Origin: Nectonema munidae
Lineage: Eukaryota > Nematomorpha > Nectonematoida > Nectonematidae
Assembly: GCA_030549495.1 (NCBI GenBank)
Contig: JAUIRK010000855.1
Location: 506,001 to 570,000, forward strand
Length of the DNA: 64,000 nt
Direction: 5' to 3'
Position 1 is the first letter of the stretch; each line of letters starts with the position of its first letter. Positions 37,701 through 49,700 of the stretch are shown here, piece by piece. A program made the position numbers and the translations under genes. The notes under the pieces were generated by a model. The model searched no databases. It worked only from the letters and a program-made list of their open reading frames with translations, and had not been told where the DNA came from.

Positions 37701-40700
37701 ATGCATCTAAGAAAACTTCCAAATATCATCCATTAAATCTTTTCATTTATAAAACTGTCGAACAACAATCCAATTTTTTAACATATATTCTTCTTTTGTG
37801 ACTTCTGAAGTAGTAAAGATGTTCGTACACTCAGTCTCTATCACATAACTGAAGCATAAACTTGAAACAAATGTTAACTCAAAATAAGTACTAATGTGAA
37901 GTAACATACAAAAGTCAATGATGTCAATTTTTATGCATCTAAGAAAACTTCCAAATATCATCCATTAAATCTTTTCATTTATAAAACTGTCGAACAACAA
38001 TCCAATTTTTTAACATATATTCTTCTTTTGTGACTTCTGAAGTAGTAAAGATGTTCGTACACTCAGTCTCTATCACATAACTGAAGCATAAACTTGAAAC
38101 AAATGTTAACTCAAAATAAGTACTAATGTGAAGTAACATACAAAAGTCAATGATGTCAAGTTTTATGCATCTAAGAAAACTTCCAAATATCATCCATTAA
38201 ATCTTTTCATTTATAAAACTGTCGAACAACAATCCAATTTTTTAACATATATTCTTCTTTTGTGACTTCTGAAGTAGTAAAGATGTTCGTACACTCAGTC
38301 TCTATCACATAACTGAAGCATAAACTTGAAACAAATGTTAACTCAAAATAAGTACTAATGTGAAGTAACATACAAAAGTCAATGATGTCAATTTTTATGC
38401 ATCTAAGAAAACTTCCAAATATCATCCATTAAATCTTTTCATTTATAAAACTGTCGAACAACAATCCAATTTTTTAACATATATTCTTCTTTTGTGACTT
38501 CTGAAGTAGTAAAGATGTTCGTACACTCAGTCTCTATCACATAACTGAAGCATAAACTTGAAACAAATGTTAACTCAAAATAAGTACTAATGTGAAGTAA
38601 CATACAAAAGTCAATGATGTCAATTTTTATGCATCTAAGAAAACTTCCAAATATCATCCATTAAATCTTTTCATTTATAAAACTGTCGAACAACAATCCA
38701 ATTTTTTAAATTTTTTGTCCAATAAAGAAATTTTTCCATTAAACCAATTTTGAATATAAAGTCTAAAAAAGGATTGAAGTCAAAATTGGTCAAGTATTAA
38801 TGCTTACATTTTAAAAAAGCAAAAATATTATACACGGAATTTTTCGATTATAAAACTGTCAAACAAAGATTAAATTTTTAATAAGTACCTTAATTATACA
38901 ATAAACAAAGAGTAAATATTTACTACAGAATACAAATTTTTGTATTAAATAAACAATATATTTTAAAATATTTTCATTATAAAATCAAAAAAAAAAATTT
39001 TAGGTCAAAAATAGCGAACATGGTTATCAGGTGTGCTTTATTTTGTAGTTAATTTGTACATTTGACAGAGAACTAAGTGTGTGTATCCTACATTCGTACA
39101 AATAAAAGTGACCATTTTCAACATATGGTTGTTTCTGGGTCAATATAGGATTTACTGTTTTTTAAAAAGAATTTTGGAGTAATTTTGTGTAGATAAATTT
39201 TGCACTCATTTTATAAGTTGTGAAATTTTTACTTTTCAACTTATTTTCACTATTTTCTTACATGTCTTTAGCCAGTGTTCATTTTTGCTTTGTTTACTGT
39301 TTTCAATTCACCTCAAAACCTTTTTTATTTGAGGAAAGAGTGTTGAGAATGCTTCTTCCCAGAGACAAAGTATTTTTGAAAATCTTGTAAGTCGTTATTC
39401 GTACTTCTCTTTTCTATTTCTCGCTTAAAACTCCTTGTTTTTAAGAATGACATCAGTGCATTCATCAAGGAAATTGATGTCAAATTCCGCGATAGTTTTG
39501 ACCAAACTTCAACAAGTGAGCAAACACACATAACGTTTTTATTTAATTTTTCATTTATTTCATTCATTTATTTCGCGCTTCTTTAATTCCATCTTCTATT
39601 TCCTAAGCGATTCTATTAACCCTTAGGGCGTGAGTAGGGTTGGTTAGATGCTGGATTCGATAACTCAAGGTCTTGGGTTCGATTCCGCATCAAGCCTGCT
39701 TTCCTAATAGTTCGATACAAGCGGCGTGATTGTGCCTTCTCGATGAAAACACCCCGGGTATGGTGATGACTCAGAGAAAAATTTTTAAATAAAAAAAGGC
39801 CTGTCATTTTTTTATGTGAGCAATCCAGTTTTCAGTTTAAAAACACAAAAAAAAATTATAAATCAGAAAAAAAATTTACCCCAGGACAGGAAATTACATT
39901 TATTCTATAAATTATTAATTTCCTAAAACTCAAATATTTTCTTATATAATTTATCAGTATATTATCTTTAAAATCTTTTTCATATAACAAAAATTAAATT
40001 AATTTTTATAAATACAAAAATTACGATTTGTCATATATAATTATTTTTTTGATTTTTTGATTCAAAGTAAGTAATGGCTGAATACAAATCTGCTATTATT
40101 ATTCTAAAAAACTCTGAAACTTGGAAAAAGAACATGGTATCTAAAAAGAATTCAAGAAGTTTACCACTAGTGAAAAACTTGTCATCATTAACAAGATTGC
40201 CTAGAAAAGTTGACGTTTTAGGCTTCTATCGAACTCTTTCTGATAGAGAAAAACTCAAACAAGAAAGAATTAAAATTATCTATCAAGAGTTATCTTCCTT
40301 ATGGCAAAAAATGAGTCTTCCACAACTGAGTAAGCAGACGATTTTCGCTAAAATACAAAAAATTATCAAAGAATACGAAAAGAATCAAAAATACGCAAAA
40401 TAAAAATTTGGAGATGAGATACTTGATTTGTTCGACATAACAAAGGTGGATGGAAACTGGCTATGCAAAGAGGATAAAGTATTTTATCAGAAACATGTTG
40501 AGTCAAAGTGTAAAGTTGGTTATGTATCAAATAAAAGTGCACCCATATCTTCTATTCATCCATCCAAAAGAATAAAAAAAACAAGTGATAGTTTTTTAAC
40601 ATTTGATGAAACAAGCCTAAATTCAAATGAGATCAATGAAACAGACATCTCGGATGATGAATATAATGATAGTGAAGAAAAAGCTTTTCAAAATAGCATA

Positions 40701-43700
40701 AAAGAAAAAACAAAGTCGTCTACGTCACAGTCTGTTAAACTAGTAAAAAACCTGTCTATTTCAACACATAAAGCTTCAAAAATATGTTTATCTTTTTCAG
40801 ATGAAGGAATAAATTTACCCACACGATCCCAATCTGGAATATTCAAAGCAACTATAGCACACGCAAAAGTTATACAAACTAAAATTAAAAGACTACTACA
40901 GGAACAAACAAGTTTCTGTTTACATTTTGACGGTAAACGATTACCAGTTAAAAAAACAACAATAAACTTGAAGAATATGAAGTAATTTGCCTGCCAAATA
41001 CTGACAGAAGAATAAATTTAGGAGTTATCAGAACTGAAAAGTATTGCAGAAGGAATAATGAAAGTACTGGATCAAAATAGACCATGGTCTTGTATCAAAA
41101 TGATTGTTTGTGACACGACGGCTACAAACACTGGTTCTCATTCTGGAGTTGTCGTTAGGCTACAACAAAAAATGGTGAATTTAGGGTTTATAAAACCCCA
41201 GTTTATTGGTTGCCAACATCATATTCTAGACAGAGTATTGAAACATGTTCTGGACTTCTTTTTCCAGCTAAATCAACTGATCCAAATATGAACTATGAAT
41301 TCATAACACGAATACTTAAAAGTTATAAAAAAATGTACGTTGCTGAAATTCCTATGCCTGATTTCAAAAATTTAGGATGGAGAGATGACTTCAAGTTTTT
41401 GTATACGCTGTGTTATGGTTATAGAACTTACAAAGAAAAAAACAAGTTTCCTTTGATCGAATGGAAAGCACTTCCAGCACTTAACAAAGCTCGGTGGAAT
41501 TCGAGGGCTATTTACGCTCTTATTGCTTACTTTCTTCTTCCTGGATATCGAGAAATAATGGAAAATGTTGCGAACTTTATATCCTATGAGTGGCAAGAAT
41601 TATGGTTCTCAAATCAAAAATTCATACCTGAAAATTATGAAAAAGTCTTGAACTCCATAGCAAAAACAAAATGCAAAGCAGCTGAGAATACGTTTTTGAA
41701 TCATTGGGTTCAGGCGGATTCTGTTATCGACATTCCAAGAACTAACATGATAGCGGAGAGAGCAATAAAGTTGATGGAGGATTTAAAAAAAAGTTGTAAA
41801 AGTGATAAGTACTTAAATTTAAGGTTTATTTTAAAAAATGATATATGATAAAGCATTCATTTTCTTTAATGGTACTTTCATGGGCAACTTTTTGCAAATT
41901 ATTTTGATTTTAACATCATATATAACTTTTAAATATAAAAATTCATTAAAAAATCACACAGGGGTATCGCAATAAAAAAAGTCATTACCCTAACCCCGGG
42001 GTACCTTTACCTTACCTTTAAAGAAATAAACGTACATAACAGTGCCTGTAGAAAAAACCTTTGGACAACCGGAAATATTTGACCTGAAAATTGGGTAAGA
42101 TGTCTTTTGTCTCTGGTGGTGGTGTGTAACAATTTTTATTTTAGTTAGCGCATGCATTGAAAAGAGTTCTATCTGCCTATACTATATAATATATACAATA
42201 AATAGGGAAAGGAAAGGAATTTGGGAAAGTAGTTATTTTACACTTTCTAACATTTCGACACAATTGAATATCAAATCAACTAACTGACTTAGTGATTCAC
42301 CAGGATCCTAAAATATTAGAAAGTATATTCTGCAGGGCCGTATCAAGGGATCGTGGCGCCCCAGGGCACAGGTCCTGAATGGAGCCCCTCACCCCGTGCT
42401 CTTTCTTTTCTCACTCATCCCCACCCCATTCTAGCTTAAAAAGTGGTTTAGAAAAAAAATGCTCACATTTTTATTAAGCCACATATTTCAGATATTACTG
42501 ACTGAGTAGTCTCCATTAGATGCTCATTTTTCGTGTTTTAGCAGCAGCAAAATTATCTATGACTTCGTCAAAATCAACACAATCGAGAACTTCTTTCTCA
42601 ATGCTTATAAGAGCCAGACTTTGGAGGCGGGCTTCCCTCTAGGTGTGGCGCCCTGGGGCAATTGGCATCAATAAATTTGTTATGAGCAGGGCGAGGAAAA
42701 ATTGACCCAAAAAATTGGAAATAATTGACTTTTACTGAGAGAAAAAATTGAATATTGACTTTTTAAAGTTTCATTGAATTGAACAACTATGATCACTTTA
42801 GAGAAAGTATTGAAAATTATTTCAAAGAATCCATGACTTTGTAATACAACAAAATATAATTAATGACATTTTCTGATTTAAAATTCGATCATTTTCTAGC
42901 AGTTTTTCCAGTTTAGAAAAAGATCTTTTTACTTCTAAATTAAAACTTGACAATTTTGTAATTTGGAATAAGTACTGCGAGAGATTTGAGATCCATATTC
43001 ATGATTTTATTGATTTCATTTTATTTGAATCTATTTTCAAGATAATTTTTAACGCCACATTTGTCTTAAATGAAATAATGTTGAAACAAGTGAAGGCATC
43101 TTCGATTGAAAAAGTGTCTATGTTGACCTTTTCCTACTAAACCAATGAATCGTGAATATTCTTTAATTATTATTGTTAGCAAGTTTTGACACAGATTTTC
43201 TTTTTTAACAATTTCTTGAAATTTGGCAATAAAATTCCATCATCTTCATCATTAATTTCTTCACTGATGGAAGATTTTAATGAAAATATTTTGCTGCTTG
43301 CAACCGATTTGTCAATTTCGTTACAATTGGAACTGAAGTGTTGCCGATAGGTTTGAAAAGAGAACGTCTTTTTCTATTACTAATTTTGAATGATTTAATG
43401 CCGGTAATCTACAATTTTGCAGGATAACTTAACTTTTAAGGTAAACTTGTGTAAAAGATGTGAAAAACATGCAATGATAAAAGAGTTAGGGAATAAAATT
43501 CCCTAACTTCTGCAGCGGATATATCGTATGTAACCGTGTTTGTCAACAAAAAAATTTATTTTACAAAAAACTTCTTTATGTTTAACCTCAGTCAGGCAAA
43601 CTTTACAGTAAAACCTTTTATTAGATGAAAAATAGCCCAACTATTGTGAAAGTGTTGATATAAAGAAGAAATCTTGTATGTATCGCTTATAACAAATTTA

Positions 43701-46700
43701 GGCACATTGAATCAAAAAGTGTTAAATATAAAAATTTACTTTATTGACCTAAACTCGAAAAATTGACTTTAATTGACTTAAAAATTTGAAATTAGTTCAA
43801 AATTTTTTAGACTAAACAAGTAAAGAACTTCTTCAAAGAGTTTTTGCTAAACGGAAATAAAAGTTGACTTTATTGACTTTTACTCGCCCTGGTTATGAGA
43901 AATGTTTTATTTGGTTTGTAATCATTTTTAATTAGTGTTTATGAATTATTAATGCTGGCGCCTTCTTCAGGACTTCAGGGATTTCATTCTAAAGATTTTA
44001 GGTTCGATTCCCGACGTATCCGAAATAGAATCTGTTGTGTAATCTGAGGCCAACCCTTTGAATCCGCTCAAGAAATGCAATAACGCTACAAAAAAGTCCA
44101 ACAAATTTGTATGTGAGTCGTGACGTCTTACCTTCCAGATATTTGAACATAGGACGTTAAATGATGCTTTTTATGTCCTTAAATTTTCCATTTTGATAAT
44201 GGCGTCATTCTTAAGACAAAATGACTGAATTTAACAATAAATATGCCTAAAGTTAGAAAAAAGTTGATGTCATTCATTTAGCAACTATTATTTTTATAGA
44301 GAATAATGACTTATTTGAGTTTATGAAAACACATATATGCAAGAAAGACAAATTAATTCATTTGAAATAAAGCATAACAAAAATGATAATAGGGAAAATA
44401 AGGTGCATGCTTGTAAATTATAATTATACTTATTCAACACAATTACATTCAGGTCATACTAAAAAAAGGCTTTTTACAAAATGCACACTTACGTGTACCT
44501 CTTGTTCCCGGCTTATATAAAAGTAACGTCTAGTTGAAGAACTGTTCTCTAAAATTTCAGCAAAGGAGTAAACTCCAAAGTAGGATAAAATATTTCTCAT
44601 TGGTGGAGAGATTTGGGAAATATGTGAGCGAATTTTATCATCGATTGTTCACATAAGCTGCAAAAAACTTTCCTACCCTTTTTTTTGGAAGAAAAAAACT
44701 TTTCTGGGCAGTTCTGCTGAAATAGTTGGTAAATAAAACAGCCATAGTCCATCTTTTTCTTTGCGTTCTGTTGAAACAATCAAAACCGCTTTTATTTTCA
44801 TTATAACGCAATAAAGTTTCTCGTTTTCTTTTATCAGACATTTCTTGTATGTTGAGAAGATAAAATATACACTGCTTTAAATGTTTTCTTCATGTTTCAT
44901 TGGAATATATATATGGAAAGAGATGCAAATTCAGTATATACAAATTTACTTTAAGCTTAAACCTCGTAAATATTTGGGCTTTAGGAAAATTTGTACAAAG
45001 CTAAGATTAGGATATACGGTTCCACAAATTGTCGAATTCAATTGGAGGCGCATTTTGCTAGCTCAGGAGAAGTAAAGACACGGTAAAGAAATTTGTCTAA
45101 AACGTTCATCTTCAATGAGTTCCATTTTGCCTCTTATAAAAGAGGTTTTACTGTAATTAGTTTTTTGTGGTTGCGCTAGACTTGTTGGTTTTATATTAAG
45201 GTAAGTTCTGTTGCGTATTGTTGGTGTTGCATTATTCATTTTGTAGTATACAGGTATTAGTAAGGTTTAGAAAATGTTTTTTAAGTTCAAATGCTTAAAA
45301 AATATTTCATTTTTGAATAATTTATTTGGAATATTCGTATAATCGATTTTTATGTTCGTTATAAGTCGATGCTAATTTTCGTTAACATCAGTGCCAATCT
45401 TTCTCATCACGAGTGGTAATAGCAGTATGAATATCACAAAAAGCAATGACAAAAAATATTCATGAGTATGATGATTGCAGTGGGCATGTTGAGATGGCGG
45501 ATGAATTACAATTAACCCCCAATATTTTTATAAAAATTAGCTTATTTTTTAATTAATACACTAAAGTCACTCTTTAAATCCCAACATTCGTTTGGCATAA
45601 CTTGGAAAAAAAATTGTGTTAAGTTTCTTTTATTTTTAAATAGAATTTATTCGTATGAAAAGCATACATTCATTTTCATCGATAAAAATAATTCATCAGT
45701 ATCATGAGTTTAGAGGTAGAATTTTAGATGTATTTCATGAATAAGATGATGACTGATGAGTTACGTTAAAATATGACCCAACAATTCCTTAGATTTGGTT
45801 TTTTAATGGCCTAATGACATCCTTAACATTGGAATACAAATTAGAAAAATGTAGGCATGCATGATAGAAATTTTAATTGTGAAGTTTAGATATGAAAGAT
45901 CATGTTCAGTTATTTTACATTTACTGCCTTTGTTACTCCTGGAGAACGCTTTAGTAAGTATAGAGGTCTTTTAATTTTAACAACATGGAAGGTAGCAACA
46001 TCTCTTGTGGATACTTAGAATAACTTCTTAACAACTTTCATGTGAAAAGATGAGAGGCTTTTTTTCAATAAAAAAGTATTTTAATTTTTAAAATCGTTTT
46101 TAAATGGTTTCTTTCTTAATTTGTACTACTTCCAAGCCTTTGTTATGTCGTATGACTCAAAAAAACAAAAAGATCTTTGGTTAAAAAAGTTTAAGATGCG
46201 AATTACAAGTGAAGAATCATTGAGCACAACGGTAAAAACTTTTTTTTGACGCAAGCTTTAATAACTAACTTTCAAATTTTTTTTAGTTTTTTTTTGAATA
46301 AAAGGTTTGATATATATATTTTTTTAATTTTAAAAATAGAAATTAACTTTTTTATGAAATTATCAAAATAAATTAAATAATATGTACATATTAACCTCAC
46401 CTAAATACAATAATTTAATTAATTCCCCATTTGGGTATGTTTATATTAAGTAAATAGTAATATTATTATTTGAAGGTTTTCTTAGAGAGTACTAGAACTT
46501 TATATTTATTAAAAATGAACTTTACTTATTTTTTACTATACTACTTATATCAATCCAACATTTTTACTCATCAAGGATAAATTTTAAAAATATTTTAGTT
46601 TTTAACTAATTTTTTTATCAACACTATATATTCACTATTTTTGTTTACTCATATTTAATCATTGTAATTGTTTAACTTTTTCAGAAAATGCGGATCCTCT

Positions 46701-49700
46701 CTTTCAACTTACTATTAGAAAGGAATTGGCGGATGAAGAATCCCAGGTTGATAAGTTGGCTGGTAGACTTGAAGCAAGTATTAGTAAAGCAATTTCAAAC
46801 ACAGGTTCTTTTCATTCTACATGATTTTTACACACGTAAAAATCTCAGTTGGTGCTTGTCACGTTTTGTGAAGAAATCTTTCTATGGACTCTACACTGGA
46901 TGAAGAGGAGCAATTTTCTGCATTTGTTGTCCCTTTTTTGATCAAGTCGTTTTTAAGTTGTGTTTCCTAGCATTATGTGCTATAATTTTGTAACCAACCG
47001 TGTGATAGATTCACAATACTTCATACCAAAAACCATGTTAATATTTAGTGAGGAAATCTTTTACAAGTTTTGCCAATTTACTCGCTACAGGCAATCATAA
47101 AATCTTTTTTTTCTCCTTCCTTTTTCATTGGTGTTTAGATGAAGCTAGACAAGATGCTTTGCTCAAAGTTTGGTTCTGTATCATTGACAAGAAGAATTCG
47201 CTATTCCAAAAACACATGCGTCTCAATATGATGTATGGATGTTCCCTTTTTCAATTAAGCCACTCTTAATTGTGATATTTTTGTAAACATTTTTTCAGTG
47301 AGCAAGAAAAGGCACTACAAATTCGCTATGAGCTAAATAAAAACAAACTCAACGCTTTGATGGACTCTGAAGAATCAGGTTGTCTTTGTTATCTATTTTC
47401 AAACAAATGTATACTCATTTTATTACCATAGTGCATCCAATTAAAAAAAATATATATTGTTTTTAAAAATTCAAAAATAGGTATAAACTGCCTTTATATA
47501 GATACCAGCGGTGTCAAACATACGACCTGCGGGAAAAATGGGCCCTTAAGATAGTTTCAACCGGTCAGTTTAATAATTTATCTTTTAGATATTGAGATTT
47601 AAAGTAAATATATACTGTTTATAATATATATTTTCGCTATGTATTTTTATTGTGTTTTTACTTTTAACAAATCATGTTCCCGTATTTTATAAAATGGATT
47701 AACACTAGGAAAAAAGTAGTAGCTGTAACTATATAAAGCTCAGCCAGTACTATGCGTAATTTTTCCACTTAATGTAGTAAAATTAATGATATTAAAGACT
47801 TTCTAAGCTTTTTTATGCCGTATTAGCCAAAATAACAAAAAGATCTTTCGTAAAAAAGTTTTACATATAATTTTCAGATGCAGAATCATTGAGCACCCAA
47901 GTAAAAACTTTTATTGACGAAAACTTTACCTATTTAATAAGATAAGCTAAGCTAATGTCAATAAGAACAACACGCTTCACTGTGAATGAGTGGATGTAAG
48001 CTTTCTATTGCCATAGCTTTTTCTCGTACTTCGAGACTAAATATATCAATACAATTATGCTTCTAGTCAGGAGAATGTTCGACTTATCCAATTTGGAAAT
48101 GAGCGTAGGGTTTAACACATAATATTGGTGTTTTTGTGGGGGATAGTAAAAAAAAGTAGTGTTCAGCATATCCGATTTCGACACAAAGAGATTTTAGTGT
48201 ATATCGTAGATAGGCGTAAAAATGAAAAAATTTTGGAATTATATTTTTCCCTTTTCAAAATGATTTTTAAATAATAAATAAAATAAAATAAATGTAAATA
48301 AAAAAGTTTTTCTCACGGAGTGAGTTTGTTTGTGAATGATCTGATGCATTGTCTTTAGGTATAAAAATGTTTACTGAGAGTTAGACTTTTTCGAAGCCCC
48401 ATAAACAATTTCACCTTTTACCTTGAGAATTCCACAGTTTTCAACTTGGAAGGATACGCATCCATTTGTCTAGCTTTAAGTCAGGTTTTTTTTATCAACT
48501 TATCACTTATACAATCGCAGATATGTAAAGTCTAGACTGCTGTAAAAAAGTATATTGTATTTTTTGACAATTTTATGGGATTTTTTTTATCTTCGGAATC
48601 ATGAATATGGGTATTTGTATTTCCATTTTTATATTCCACCAAAAGATGGTGAAACTACAAACTACATATAAAATATTAAAACTACATATAAAATATTTAT
48701 AGAAAATTATGGACACTTTATTAAGAGAAATTCACAACCGGCTTCGAAGTATTAACTTCTTTAACGAGTGGTAAATATAATGACTTCTTGGGTGTAGGAG
48801 TTTGCTGATTCTTACACCCAAACTGGCCTCAAGGTTTGGTAAATTATTTTCCCAAGAAAATAAGATTTGACCCAAGGAGTCATTATATTTACCATTTGCC
48901 AAAGAAGTTAAACTTCGAAGCCGGTTGTGAAATTCTCTTAAAGTGTCCATAATTTTCTATAATAAAGTGTTTTGATTAAAAAGCTTCTAAATTTCAATTT
49001 ATTTGAATAATATTTTTCTACTAAAACACTTTATATTGAATAATTATTAAAAAATTATATTGTTAGTTTATTTGCTAGCTCGTATACCCGATTTTTTGTT
49101 GAATATTTAGTTTGTATAGTTTTCAGAAGGCAGATAAGAAATTAAAAACGTTTATAGGATATCTTCACAATTTTTTAATTCCAACACCTCTTATTATAGG
49201 AAAAAATTGTCAATATTCAATAAGTAGTTTGATTGATCATTTTTACTAACTTATCGTATTTTGCTTTCCTTCGGGGTATTTAGCATGACACACAAATGTA
49301 TTTGTGTTTGACTTATAAAAGAACATTATTTGTTTGGTCGTCGCTAACAAAGAATCCCGAAAGATTTATAAGAATCCTGGTTTTTCATTCACTAATCTTA
49401 TATGTGAAAATAGAGTTTAACAAATTTTGCTCTAAATGTGATTCCTGTTAAAGTTTTTCATATATTAATTATTTTTGGACTTATTACAATACCATTTTTC
49501 CCCAGTTTGACATCTAGAATCTGGCAAAACTAAGTAATTCTGAATTGACTTCAAATCGCAAAAATACTATAAAGAAATTTTTCAATGGGCGGATGAAATT
49601 ATCTTGAGGGCCTCATTGAACCCGTGGGCCGTATGATTGTCACCCCTTAACTGAAGTAATCGGCAAAAAGGCTAATCCCCAATAACGTCCTGCCCCATGC

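Larger units (their letters stand above)
47506..49650. mobile_element. hAT element with about 65-bp terminal repeats, containing a MITE
   Basis: Left end CAGCGGTGTCAAACATACGA followed by CCTGCGGG; right end CCCGTGGGCCGTATGATTGT followed by CACCCCT. The inverted ends match imperfectly over about 65 bases, including GATAGTTTCAACCGG / GGATGAAATTATC. CAGNGGTGTCAAAC..GGCCCGCGGG is a known hAT (Charlie/SPIN-like) end pattern. No transposase motif is readable inside and no target duplication is evident. A separate 264-bp inverted-repeat element at 48698-48961 sits within it, and a repeat shared with 46.1 kb at 47812-47945. Confidence 0.7.

Noticed and set aside
37047-38657. Seven identical 72-codon minus-strand frames
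   Set aside because: They repeat every 232 bases because the DNA unit repeats; the frame shows no protein family, start context or splice support. A satellite, not a gene family.
37086-38709. CRISPR-like array
   Set aside because: The units are contiguous 232-bp repeats without variable spacers, in an animal genome.
41372-41596. 74-codon minus frame
   Set aside because: Shadow of the hAT-like transposase on the other strand.
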